A DNA stretch of 64,000 nucleotides from Halobacteriovorax sp. GB3 (GTDB lineage: Bacteria; Bdellovibrionota; Bacteriovoracia; Bacteriovoracales; Bacteriovoracaceae), in assembly GCF_028649655.1 (NCBI RefSeq), contig NZ_JAQSLN010000003.1, positions 372,001 to 436,000 on the forward strand. The letters are read 5' to 3'. The translations under genes and the position numbers were made by a program. Numbering within the stretch: the stretch's first letter is position 1; each line of letters opens with the position of its first letter. The notes under the pieces are model-generated. The model did not search any database. It worked only from the letters and a program-made list of their open reading frames with translations, and had not been told where the DNA came from. Below are positions 52,976 to 61,074 of the stretch, piece after piece.

Positions 52976-54109
52976 CTAGGCAGCTTTCTTCTTAATCTCA
53001 TTTACCCAATCAGGGGCGATAAACATACTTTTTGGAAAAGGTAGTTTATTAACGACAATATCTTCAAAGAAGCTTGGTACATAATTACAAGGAACCATCT
53101 CCCCTAAATACTTTCCAGTCTCAGGATCTTTTCCCGTTTGCATCCAGCGAAAGATATCGCGGGTAATATAATTGCCTTTGCTATCAACACCAAGAACTTC
53201 AGAGATATGGGATGTTCTTCTTCCCCCATCATGATAGCGGCTACACTGAACAATAATTTGCATTGCTGAGCCAATCATTTTCTTTACAGCATCTGGTGGA
53301 ATCTTGGTATCACCCATAAGACAGAGCGTCTCTAAACGCGTGCATGCATCTAATGGAGTATTGGCGTGTACCGTTCCCATTGAACCGTCGTGTCCAGTGT
53401 TCATTACCTGAACGAGGTCTAGGGCCTCATCTCCACGAACCTCACCAACGATAATCCTATCAGGGCGAAGCCTCATGGCAGAAATAACAAGATCACGAAT
53501 GGTGACTTCAGTTAATCCACTATTTGGTTCTGCTTTTCTTGTTTCAAAATTTACAACGTGCTCGGCCTTCACTTGAAGCTCGGCCGCATCTTCGATAATA
53601 ATAAGTCTTTGAGTTTTTGGAATACGCCCACCAAGAACGTTGAGCATCGTGGTTTTTCCAGACCCAGTTCCCCCAGAAACCAAAACGTTTTTTCCAAGAT
53701 AAACACACATGTCTAAAAACCTTGCTCCAGCATCAGAGAGTGAGCCAAAGTTGATGAGGTCTTTAAGAGTAAGTTTTTCTTTTGAGAATTTACGGATAGC
53801 TACAGTTGTTCCGTTTTTTGCCATTGGTGGTAGAACAACGTGAATTCTTGATCCATCTGGAAGTCTAGCATCAAGTCGTGGGTTTTCTTCATCGATCACA
53901 CGATGAACAGATTGAGCGATGGCCCTCATTGCAGAGACTAAGGCATCTTCACTTGAAAATTGATTTTCTACTTTAAAAACCAAACCTTTTTTTTCTACAA
54001 AAATTTCATGAGGCCCGTTAATCATAACCTCTGAAACCCCTTCATCATCCAATAGATCAGATATTGGCGACAAGAGGGAGCGAATAGCATCTTGAAATAC
54101 ACCAGACAT
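52976..54109 (-). CDS. cpaF: CpaF/TadA-type secretion ATPase
   Basis: This is a PilT/VirB11-superfamily ATPase of the Tad branch. Its N-terminal part (LLDDEGVSEVMINGPHEIFVEKKG, about residues 18-42) is CpaF-like. The core has DARLPDGSRIHVVLPP, Walker A GGTGSGKTT, the Asp box IIIEDAAELQ, Walker B region RIIVGEVRGDEALDLVQVMNTGHDGS (in two parts) and the His box GTVHAN. It powers assembly of type IVc (Flp/Tad) pili or related secretion. At 377 aa it lacks the long N-terminal region of Caulobacter CpaF. No other tad gene is adjacent. Confidence 0.93.
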   Translation of the reverse strand: MSGVFQDAIRSLLSPISDLLDDEGVSEVMINGPHEIFVEKKGLVFKVENQFSSEDALVSAMRAIAQSVHRVIDEENPRLDARLPDGSRIHVVLPPMAKNGTTVAIRKFSKEKLTLKDLINFGSLSDAGARFLDMCVYLGKNVLVSGGTGSGKTTMLNVLGGRIPKTQRLIIIEDAAELQVKAEHVVNFETRKAEPNSGLTEVTIRDLVISAMRLRPDRIIVGEVRGDEALDLVQVMNTGHDGSMGTVHANTPLDACTRLETLCLMGDTKIPPDAVKKMIGSAMQIIVQCSRYHDGGRRTSHISEVLGVDSKGNYITRDIFRWMQTGKDPETGKYLGEMVPCNYVPSFFEDIVVNKLPFPKSMFIAPDWVNEIKKKAA

Positions 54110-54129
54110 GAACTCTCCTTACCTATCTA

Positions 54130-54588
54130 CTATTCGTCTTCTGGAATCCATACCTTAACCTTTTTTTCAGAGGCCAGATCACGTGCTTTCCTCTTTTCAA
54201 TGACATCGGGATGTTCGATAACAGTGATTGTACCGTTAATATTTTTCATGGAAGGACAATAGAAGTGATAGAGTCCAGGCTGAGTAAAAAAGACACTTCC
54301 CTCACTGATTTTTCCTTTCTTAGCCGCCATAAAGAGCTCTTTGTTCTTAACCATAAAACAACTGGGTCTCTCTGTGGTTGAAGTGACAAAAAAGTCGATG
54401 CGCTCACCAGCATAGGCCATGAACTTATTGGGATAAAATCCCTCATCGGTCACAATGATTGAAACTTCCCTTTGGGGAACAGTATTCATTTTGCCCTTAA
54501 ATCGCGTCTGCTTCAGTGAGAATGAAGAAAGACTTAGTAGGCAGCAGCAGGTAATGGTAGCAAATTTTGACATCATCTTATGATTCAT
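54130..54588 (-). CDS. exported cupredoxin-like protein with altered copper ligands
   Basis: A signal-like N-terminus (MMSKFATITCCCLLSLSSFS) precedes a cupredoxin beta-sandwich: VSIIVTDEGFYPNKFMAYAGERIDFFVTS (about residues 43-71) and PGLYHFYCPSMKNINGTITV. In typical blue-copper proteins a His follows the first sheet and a Cys-x2-4-His-x-Met cluster ends the fold. Here the first position reads PSCFMV (Cys for His) and the cluster is YCPSMKN without a His. Copper binding, if any, would use Cys and Met. It precedes cpaF by 20 bases in the same transcript. Confidence 0.83.
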   Translation of the reverse strand: MNHKMMSKFATITCCCLLSLSSFSLKQTRFKGKMNTVPQREVSIIVTDEGFYPNKFMAYAGERIDFFVTSTTERPSCFMVKNKELFMAAKKGKISEGSVFFTQPGLYHFYCPSMKNINGTITVIEHPDVIEKRKARDLASEKKVKVWIPEDE

Positions 54589-54619
54589 AAGACCTCCAAA
54601 TACTTTATCGATACAATCA

Positions 54620-54647
54620 AGTATAAACTTTAATTAATGCAAATCAA
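54620..54647 (-). promoter_or_regulatory. candidate promoter of the cupredoxin-cpaF operon
   Basis: Minus-strand TTGATT, a 16-base spacer and TATACT (five of six positions), about 30 bases before the ATG. Confidence 0.45.
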
Positions 54648-54759
54648 GTAGTTGTAAGCAGTGAATTAATGCTTAATTAATTTCGATAAAATTGAGATAG
54701 AACAAGATTGATTTAAGATAAAATAGTTATTGATAGTGACCAAATTTTAAGGAGTTAGT

Positions 54760-55179
54760 ATGAACCAACTGTTAGATCTACTCGATCACACAATCCAAGA
54801 AATGGGTATGAGTGATCCTAAATATATTCAAGGAAGCGACAGTTTAGAGAAGGCCATAAAAATGATGCAAGAATTTAAAATTGGATCTGCTCTAGTTATT
54901 GATGAAAAAGTTAATCTTCTTGGAATAATTACCGAAAGAGATTTATTGATGAAGGTGATGGGGAAAGGAGTTGATCTCTCAGATCAGGTTAGTAACTACA
55001 TGACTGCCAATCCAAAAACGGTAGCTGCTAATGAATCTCTTATTGTTGCACTCTCTCTAATGAGCCGAGAGGGGTTTCGCCACCTTCCTGTTGTGAATCT
55101 TGATAAAAAACCAATCGGGATCATAAGTATCCGCGATATCATGAGCTATTTTACAAATCATTTACACGATGAATTGTAA
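54760..55179 (+). CDS. tandem CBS-domain protein, 139 aa
   Basis: Two CBS domains fill the protein: SDSLEKAIKMM-like start with IGSALVIDEKVNLLGIITERDLL (about residues 40-62), then TVAANESLIVALSLMSREGFRHLPVV and PIGIISIRDI. Such pairs bind adenosine nucleotides (AMP, ATP, SAM) and act as energy or ligand sensors. AAGGAG lies before the ATG. A response-regulator gene starts 20 bases downstream, so the pair may belong to one signalling unit. Confidence 0.92.
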   Translation: MNQLLDLLDHTIQEMGMSDPKYIQGSDSLEKAIKMMQEFKIGSALVIDEKVNLLGIITERDLLMKVMGKGVDLSDQVSNYMTANPKTVAANESLIVALSLMSREGFRHLPVVNLDKKPIGIISIRDIMSYFTNHLHDEL

Positions 55180-55199
55180 AAATGGAATAGGAAGACAAA

Positions 55200-55580
55200 A
55201 TGAATATTATGATTGTTGATGATGAAAAGATGATTACAGATTCTCTCGTTGCTCTTTTACAGGATACGGGTCTCTTTCGAAAAGTTGTCGTTGCTAATAA
55301 TGGTATCGAAGCAAAGAACAAACTACAGGCAAATCATTACGATATCATTATACTTGATATTAATATGCCCAAATTCGATGGGCTTGAACTCGTTAAGCAC
55401 ATTAGAACTGAAACAACGAGAACACCCGAAATCATCATGATGTCAGGACAGTTTACTCCTGAAAATGTTCAAGTCGCAGCTGACTTTAACATTCAGTACA
55501 CTCTAGCAAAACCTTTTAATGCTAAAAAACTTTTAGAAAAAATAGAAATTGTAAGTTCGAAAATTAAAAGAGCTGCTTAA
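55200..55580 (+). CDS. single-domain response regulator (CheY-like)
   Basis: A receiver domain without an output domain: acidic pair Asp7-Asp8, phospho-acceptor Asp53 (IIILDINMPKFDG), Ser82 in MMSGQ and Lys104 in LAKPF. These are all the residues needed for phosphorylation. Length is 126 aa. No histidine kinase is next to it, so the phosphate donor is encoded elsewhere. It follows the CBS protein gene in a likely operon. GGAAG lies before the ATG. Confidence 0.94.
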   Translation: MNIMIVDDEKMITDSLVALLQDTGLFRKVVVANNGIEAKNKLQANHYDIIILDINMPKFDGLELVKHIRTETTRTPEIIMMSGQFTPENVQVAADFNIQYTLAKPFNAKKLLEKIEIVSSKIKRAA

Positions 55581-55593
55581 TTGCAGCTCTTTT
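55566..55593. terminator. bidirectional terminator between convergent genes
   Basis: AAAAGAGCTGC and GCAGCTCTTTT form an 11-bp perfect stem with a six-base loop that includes the response-regulator stop codon. T runs occur on both strands. Confidence 0.88.
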
Positions 55594-56215
55594 AGATACT
55601 GAGTCCAAAGTCTTTATCAAGTGGTTTTCGCTTCTTCTTATCTTTTTCAATGCTTACTTTTTCAAGTCTAGCAAAACGAATCCAAAGCTCTTTACCTTTC
55701 TTTTCAAACTTTACCTTTTTATGTGAAAGCCCCTTTGGAATAGGGAAACTTTCATTAAATTGATATGTATACTGCCTCGTGCGCATGCCATTTTCACTTT
55801 GGGATTCCTCTTTCTTAAGCACCTCTCCTTTTAATTGGATCTGACCATTTTCAATCTTTATATCAATTGGGCGGTCTCCTTCACCAATCTCAATCACAAG
55901 GACTCTCTCCTCTTCTTTATCAACCCACTTTTTAGAAAGATTGCTCTCAAATTCGATTCCTTTAAAAAAATCAGTATCCCCTTTAAAAAAAGAATCTCTA
56001 TTATTAAAGTCTTTAAAAAACTGATCCTTAAAAGAATCCATGGACTGAAAAAAATCAGAGTTCATCATCTTATCCATGATTCTTTTATTCTCTTCCAAGG
56101 CCCTTTTCATGGCCTCTCTCATTTGTTCCTGAGTACTTAACCCAGCTTTATCTTGATCCTGTGCTAAAGTTGATAAACTTACAAAGCACAAAATAAAAAC
56201 AAAGAAACTTCTCAC
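55592..56215 (-). CDS. exported Hsp20/alpha-crystallin-like protein
   Basis: A signal peptide (MRSFFVFILCFVSLSTLA) precedes a charged helical region rich in Met/Phe/Asp (about residues 25-85). An alpha-crystallin-like domain follows: RVLVIEIGEGDRPIDIKIENG, IQLKGEVLKKEE, YQFNESFPIPKGLSHKKVKFEKKGKELWIRF (each a separate strand block within residues 100-185). Cytoplasmic small heat-shock proteins lack signal peptides, so a periplasmic holdase is the natural reading. The start is GTG with GGAGGG just upstream, directly after the phhB stop, so the two are coupled. Confidence 0.85.
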   Translation of the reverse strand: MRSFFVFILCFVSLSTLAQDQDKAGLSTQEQMREAMKRALEENKRIMDKMMNSDFFQSMDSFKDQFFKDFNNRDSFFKGDTDFFKGIEFESNLSKKWVDKEEERVLVIEIGEGDRPIDIKIENGQIQLKGEVLKKEESQSENGMRTRQYTYQFNESFPIPKGLSHKKVKFEKKGKELWIRFARLEKVSIEKDKKKRKPLDKDFGLSI

Positions 56216-56551
56216 TTAACCCTCCAGTATACGATCGACTTTTGAAGCGAATATAAAATCACTTTCTACTAGTCCGTTTATTTTATGTGTCCATACTTCA
56301 ATATCAAGATGCCCATGGCCAACATGCAACTCAGGATGATGCCACTGCTCTTCGGCCATTTTCCCTATTTCATTGGCAAACTCCATCGGTTTTAAAAAGT
56401 CATCGAAGCTCTCTTTTCTAAGGAGCCTCTTTGCGCCATGAGTAAGTCTCCAGCGAGGAGAGAGCTCTTTCATAAGAACCTCAATTTCATCTTTTTCAAG
56501 AGGGGGGACCCCTCCACTACAAGGTGTACACTTCTTTGTAACAAGACTCAT
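56216..56551 (-). CDS. phhB: pterin-4a-carbinolamine dehydratase
   Basis: The family block EEQWHHPELHVGHGHLDIEV followed by WTHKINGLVESDFIFASKVD is nearly canonical, with the active-site His pair and third His in place. PhhB dehydrates 4a-hydroxytetrahydrobiopterin and regenerates the cofactor of phenylalanine hydroxylase; some homologues act in molybdopterin metabolism. No phhA is in the window. A short N-terminal extension carries a CTPCSGG dicysteine. AAGGAGGT is a near-perfect ribosome-binding site. Confidence 0.94.
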   Translation of the reverse strand: MSLVTKKCTPCSGGVPPLEKDEIEVLMKELSPRWRLTHGAKRLLRKESFDDFLKPMEFANEIGKMAEEQWHHPELHVGHGHLDIEVWTHKINGLVESDFIFASKVDRILEG

Positions 56552-56596
56552 AAGTACCTCCTTTTGGGTAGGATGCCTTAATTTTAAACAACTTTC

Positions 56597-56653
56597 GTCA
56601 AAATATTATGAAAATTCGGTCAATTTATTGAAGAATTTACTCGTCAAATTGAC
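56597..56653. promoter_or_regulatory. three phased GTCAA boxes in a divergent promoter region
   Basis: GTCAA occurs at 56597, 56619 and 56643, spaced 22 and 24 bases (about two helical turns). The last is part of the palindrome GTCAAATTGAC. They lie between the divergent phhB and polysaccharide-deacetylase genes and may be regulator sites or -35 elements on the minus strand. Confidence 0.4.
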
Positions 56654-56705
56654 CCAATTTCAGAGATTTGCGATAGTCCAAAAAAATCTACGGGGGCACA
56701 ATTTA

Positions 56706-57473
56706 ATGAAAAATTTCACTTTATTTATAATGATGTCGGCCTTTGCTCTACAGGCACAAGCTGTACAAAAATCACTGTCACGCTTCCCAATTGAGCGCTC
56801 AAGCTTAGTTGGAAAAAAAGTTTTAGCTCTTACTTTTGATGATGGTCCAAATAGAACATCCACAAGAGATATTCTTGAGACATTAAAAGAGTATGAAGTT
56901 CCTGCAACATTCTTCGTTCTAGGAAGCCTTGCTAAGGAAAATAGTGACGTGATGAAAGAGATTTATGATGATGGTCACCTACTGGCCAATCATACATACT
57001 CTCATCAGGCCCTCGGAAAAGTCTCTTTTTGGTCGCGTAAGAAAACGGCAAAGAATCAAATTTCTAAGGCGCACGATATCCTAGCTCCATACTATAGAAG
57101 CTCGGATCGTCTCTTTTTTAGAGCTCCTGAAAACTCATGGCATAAATCCCTTTCAAGTTATTTAAACAAACAAGATGAGCTCTCAAAATATGTTGGACCC
57201 GTCATGTGGGACGTTGGTGGATCAATGAATGTAAAAGGAAATGAAATTACTCAAGCAGCTGATTGGGCCTGCTGGGTTTCTCCTTATAAGCTCTCTCCAT
57301 CCGAATGCGCGCAAGGGTACTTAAACGAAATCAAAAGAAAAAAAGGTGGAATCGTTCTTTTACACGATATTCACGTATCAACAGCGAAAATGTTGAAAAT
57401 TCTGTTACCGAAATTAAAAGAAATGGGCTACAGCTTTGTAACCCTTAATGAAGTCGAATCACTTAAAAAATAA
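56706..57473 (+). CDS. exported polysaccharide deacetylase (NodB/CE4)
   Basis: The ATG at 56706 gives a signal peptide (MKNFTLFIMMSAFALQAQA); an earlier in-frame ATG at 56628 does not. CE4 motifs: LTFDDGPNR with catalytic Asp45 and metal Asp46, HTYSHQ with His96 and His100, FFRAPENSW with Arg139, and GGIVLLHDIH near the end. The enzyme should remove N-acetyl groups from peptidoglycan or another N-acetylglucosamine polymer in the periplasm. Bdellovibrio-type predators use such enzymes on prey wall, but that link is inference. Length is 255 aa. Confidence 0.92.
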   Translation: MKNFTLFIMMSAFALQAQAVQKSLSRFPIERSSLVGKKVLALTFDDGPNRTSTRDILETLKEYEVPATFFVLGSLAKENSDVMKEIYDDGHLLANHTYSHQALGKVSFWSRKKTAKNQISKAHDILAPYYRSSDRLFFRAPENSWHKSLSSYLNKQDELSKYVGPVMWDVGGSMNVKGNEITQAADWACWVSPYKLSPSECAQGYLNEIKRKKGGIVLLHDIHVSTAKMLKILLPKLKEMGYSFVTLNEVESLKK

Positions 57474-57479
57474 TTCTTT

Positions 57480-57512
57480 CGAACTCTCATACTGATCTAG
57501 TATGAGAGTTCG
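57480..57512. terminator. 14-bp perfect hairpin at the convergent junction
   Basis: CGAACTCTCATACT, the loop GATCT and AGTATGAGAGTTCG pair perfectly. It lies just after the deacetylase stop and covers the last codons of the protease gene on the other strand. No clear T tract follows on either strand. Confidence 0.6.
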
Positions 57513-58846
57513 TTAAATAGATTGTATATTTCAACTTTCAAAGTATCATCACACTTGCCTTCTCTTTGATCAATCCACTCTTTTTCTAGTCCTTGCTTAT
57601 AGATATGAACAAGACAGATTGAAAGAAAATCAACAGAGGATACGGCATAATCACCTTGCTTAACAACGTCCATACCAAAGACAAAACTTAACTCCTCACG
57701 GTCACTAGGATTTTTAAATAACTTTGATATGAAATCTTCATAGCTAAGAAGCTCATCTTGTGTGATGCCATCAACTTGAGTGATGCGCGTTACCTCTTCC
57801 CCATCACATCCATCATCTGCACAGGTATAGACTTCACGACAAAAGAGTCCATCTTTATTCACGTAGCGATAATCAGTTTCACCGCGAACGAGGATTCCCT
57901 CTACAATTCCGGTATCTGTATTGATAACAGGTGAACCGGAATTTCCTCCAAATGTATCAAGATTGGCCTTAAAATAAATATCATTATTTCCATCACGCAC
58001 CTGTGCACCATCGGCGATTTTTAAAGGAAGACCAGTTGGATTGCCTATAACGGCAAGAGGAGTTCCACTTGAAACGCGACCACTAGTTCTTACTCGCAGG
58101 GGTTTTCTATCAACAACGGGACGATCGAGACGAACAAGAGCATAATCTAGCATCGTTGAGTGATCGAGCACCTGTTTTTCTATCTCTTTACAGCGATAGA
58201 TTTGCGAAGAATCAAATTGTGTTGTGGAATCTTTAAAATCAAAGGCCCAGTAAAAATCTTCACAAGTCTCAAGACTTGTCATACAGTGTCCGGCCGTGGC
58301 AATTAAATCCTCTTCCACTAAAAATCCTGTACAGTTTCCAGGATTCATCTGAGCAAGAAATCTCTCGCTTGGACAAAGATTCCAAGACTCCTTGATCGTA
58401 GGTGCATCAATAAAGAAGTTGGCATCGATGTATTTTTTCTCTATCTGAGTTGCCACACTTCGATCGTACTCTCTAAGCTTTTGATTGGGATGTAGATCAA
58501 CGTCAATTCGATTATCTTGGCCATAGACAACTTCAGGAGTATAGAGAATTTCTTTTTCCTGTGTTTTTTGAGAAGCGATGAAGTCTTTAATTTTAGCGTG
58601 AACATTTAACTCTTCACCATCGTGTTCACATAATTTATCTTCATGCTTTTTTAGAAATTCACTTAAAGAAACAAAGAACAATTCACTTTGTTCTTTTGTT
58701 GAATCGGATTTATGTAATTGAATAAACTGTTCTTCGAGATTTTCTTTATCAGCGAGAAAACTATCACTACAGGTTTCGACTTCCTCGCAAGAGACAAGTA
58801 ATGTCGAAAAAAGAACAATTGAGAAAACTTTTTTAAACTTGCCCAT
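57497..58846 (-). CDS. trypsin-like serine protease lipoprotein
   Basis: A lipoprotein signal with lipobox LLVSC places the 449-aa protein on a membrane. A roughly 150-residue N-terminal region is not recognised. The S1 chymotrypsin fold follows with His187 (ATAGHC), Asp234 (LDYALVRL) and Ser303 (FGGNSGSPV), a complete triad. Several cysteines (CEDFYW, YRCKE, FCREVYTCADDGC) suggest disulfides. It is likely an exported protease of the V8/trypsin type. AGGAGGGAG precedes the ATG. Confidence 0.92.
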   Translation of the reverse strand: MGKFKKVFSIVLFSTLLVSCEEVETCSDSFLADKENLEEQFIQLHKSDSTKEQSELFFVSLSEFLKKHEDKLCEHDGEELNVHAKIKDFIASQKTQEKEILYTPEVVYGQDNRIDVDLHPNQKLREYDRSVATQIEKKYIDANFFIDAPTIKESWNLCPSERFLAQMNPGNCTGFLVEEDLIATAGHCMTSLETCEDFYWAFDFKDSTTQFDSSQIYRCKEIEKQVLDHSTMLDYALVRLDRPVVDRKPLRVRTSGRVSSGTPLAVIGNPTGLPLKIADGAQVRDGNNDIYFKANLDTFGGNSGSPVINTDTGIVEGILVRGETDYRYVNKDGLFCREVYTCADDGCDGEEVTRITQVDGITQDELLSYEDFISKLFKNPSDREELSFVFGMDVVKQGDYAVSSVDFLSICLVHIYKQGLEKEWIDQREGKCDDTLKVEIYNLFNELSY

Positions 58847-58994
58847 ATCTCTCCCTCCTAGAAGATAACAGACTAAGTTTAGAACTTAAAAAACGTCAAT
58901 GGTAGTTGGGGGCACATTTTCTCTGCTTAGAAACTCGATTGTAAGAAAGAATGAGCTTTCTGGTGTCAGCTCGCCTCCATCAAATAAAGCTTAA

Positions 58995-60272
58995 CTAGGG
59001 CGATCTCAAGATATCATCAGATTCATCACTATTTTTTCCAGAAGATTTGGCCTTTTTCAAAAAGTAATCTATCTTATCTTCATTACTTTCAAACTCTCCG
59101 TCTTGGATATCCACACGCTCATTTTTTGCCTTTTCATATTCAGCATTTTTCTCTTCATTAATAAGACGCTCTAGTTTTTGCTCATTTGTCTCAACTCTCT
59201 CACTGTCACTAAGCGAGAAATTTGTTCCATAGAGCCGATAGGCATAATCATAAAGGGCCTTCAAGTAGACCTGATTACCTTGCCCTCTTTCTAAAAAGCG
59301 AATCATCTCTTTTAAAAATTCTCTTTTTTCTGGCACGTGAGACCAAGCAGCGTAAAGATAAACCATTCCCTTTTGATCAATTCTCTCTCTGTATTCTAAT
59401 TTCTTGTATTGAGCATAAATGGCATTGGTCGTATCCTCAGAGCTCTTTGTATACTTAAGCCCATCTAAAATACGAGCACGAATGGTTTCGGCCAAAACAT
59501 CATACTGCTCATACTCAAATTTCATGCGATATATACGCCCTTTATGAGGAATGAGAAAAAGTTCAATGAGGCGACCTTCTTTTTGTGATTCTAAACGAAC
59601 AACACCTATATCTCCCTTTTTAAAAAGTGAAAACTTCATCATATTGACGGGGAAATATCTCTCGCGCAATTTAAGTATATAGAGATTATAAACAAGTGTT
59701 CGATAATCAATTTCATAGAGCACTTTAGCATACTCTATATAACTCTTATTACCTTTATCTGGTAGAGTCACATTGAGAGTAAAAAGATCACGCCATATAT
59801 CGTCTTGAGTTTTCTTTTGAATCATAGCCTTAAAATAAGGAAGATCAAAAATACGGTGACGATTCATAGAAAGCTCTAAGGCCTCACTCTTTAGGATTAA
59901 AAAATTTGCGATGTCCTTTTCTTTTCTCGTTAAATACTTTGCACCAAGTTCATTGTATGCACCATTAAAGTCGATATGAGGAATTAAAAGAAACATGGGG
60001 TGACTAAGAGGAAAGGGAACATTTAAATCACCAAAGTGAAAGTTTCTCCATTGATTTTCATTCTCTTTATAGACTAATTTTTCCGTGCTAAGGAATTCAT
60101 CTTCTGGCTTAAGCCTAAGCTTATCTTGTCCCTTCATTGTTAAGTATTCCGAGACTAAACCTTCGTTCACAGTCGTGAAATAAAAATGGTAAGGAGCAAA
60201 TGTCAAAAATACGACAAATGAAACAATAACTAATGTGGATGCAAGTAGAAAAAAAATGACCTTCATATTCAT
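58995..60272 (-). CDS. membrane-anchored hypothetical protein, 425 aa
   Basis: One N-terminal transmembrane segment (MKVIFFLLASTLVIVSFVVF, about residues 3-25) anchors a large domain that lacks cysteines. This is rich in Tyr/Phe/Leu/Lys and reads as mostly helical (YIEYAKVLYEIDYRTLVYNLY, about 180-200). The C-terminal 80 residues are highly charged and coiled-coil-like (EQKLERLINEEKNAEYEKAK). No motif or family is recognised. A weak GAGCT...AGCTC hairpin lies just downstream (58953-58972). Confidence 0.8.
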   Translation of the reverse strand: MNMKVIFFLLASTLVIVSFVVFLTFAPYHFYFTTVNEGLVSEYLTMKGQDKLRLKPEDEFLSTEKLVYKENENQWRNFHFGDLNVPFPLSHPMFLLIPHIDFNGAYNELGAKYLTRKEKDIANFLILKSEALELSMNRHRIFDLPYFKAMIQKKTQDDIWRDLFTLNVTLPDKGNKSYIEYAKVLYEIDYRTLVYNLYILKLRERYFPVNMMKFSLFKKGDIGVVRLESQKEGRLIELFLIPHKGRIYRMKFEYEQYDVLAETIRARILDGLKYTKSSEDTTNAIYAQYKKLEYRERIDQKGMVYLYAAWSHVPEKREFLKEMIRFLERGQGNQVYLKALYDYAYRLYGTNFSLSDSERVETNEQKLERLINEEKNAEYEKAKNERVDIQDGEFESNEDKIDYFLKKAKSSGKNSDESDDILRSP

Positions 60273-60373
60273 CTTTTCGGTAACTTAGAGCTAAACATGA
60301 GAAAAAAACTAAAAAAAAGACTATAATCATCCGAGAAGAACTGTGAATAGTTCTCGCTTTAAAAGGGTTCTTA

Positions 60374-61039
60374 ATGAAAAAATTAGTTTTTCCATTACTT
60401 CTATCATTTCTGCTCTACTCATGTGAGCAACCCAAAAATAATCGCTCCTTCTATTCAGGGGCCATTACAAATAGTTCTACAAATAGCACGAATTCATCTA
60501 CGGATGATGCCAGTGATAGAACCGATACGAAAACTGATACGGGTGACACAACTGATGACTCAACTAGTACTATCCCAGATGAGATTAAAGATTGTAATTG
60601 GTCAACTGACGCGACAACAAATTACTCTGAGTCCTCATCTCATTTAGGAAGCTATAATATTTGCCTGAAATCAACCAACCTATATATTCAATTTAAAACG
60701 GCGATTACTGAGTCTCAGGTTTGTTTCTTTCCGGCCTATGAAAATGGTGGGAAATCATTCTACATTGGTAACCCTAGATGTTTTGTCCCAGAGCAGTCGT
60801 CAAAAATTTATAAAGTAACTCTCCATAAAGATAGAGATAACGGTAGATACTCAGGACTTGCGATAAATGCAGTTATGATGATGAAAGATAAGGCCTATTT
60901 CTATGGTAAGCCTTTTTATCAGTGGGTACTTGCCCCTGATGCCTATATGTACTGCTCTAAATTTCTTGAGCTCTACAACAACAGTTCATACTGTAGCGCC
61001 TTTAAATCCAAAGGCGAATACTCTTACAAAAGATTTTAA
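60374..61039 (+). CDS. lipoprotein with Ser/Thr/Asp-rich linker, 221 aa
   Basis: The lipobox LLYSC ends the signal peptide (cleavage before Cys17). A low-complexity linker rich in Ser, Thr and Asp (about residues 30-70) tethers a compact domain with six cysteines (DCNWS, NICLKS, QVCFF, PRCFVP, MYCSKF, SYCSAF), so probably three disulfides. A perfect TATAAT at 60322-60327 lies 47 bases before the start without a clear -35. The same leader contains a bulged hairpin. No family is recognised. Confidence 0.85.
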   Translation: MKKLVFPLLLSFLLYSCEQPKNNRSFYSGAITNSSTNSTNSSTDDASDRTDTKTDTGDTTDDSTSTIPDEIKDCNWSTDATTNYSESSSHLGSYNICLKSTNLYIQFKTAITESQVCFFPAYENGGKSFYIGNPRCFVPEQSSKIYKVTLHKDRDNGRYSGLAINAVMMMKDKAYFYGKPFYQWVLAPDAYMYCSKFLELYNNSSYCSAFKSKGEYSYKRF

Positions 61040-61071
61040 AAAAAGGCCTCTTACTTAAGAGGCCTTTTTTT
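61039..61071. terminator. bidirectional terminator
   Basis: AAAAGGCCTCTT, the loop ACTT and AAGAGGCCTTTT, with a T run on the plus strand and a run of As (Ts on the minus strand) on the other side. It separates the convergent lipoprotein and zinc-protein genes. Confidence 0.92.
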
Positions 61072-61074
61072 ATT

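Noticed and set aside
52976-54588. Part of a Tad pilus gene cluster
   Set aside because: Only the CpaF ATPase is present; no TadB/C, RcpA, CpaE or flp genes lie on either side.
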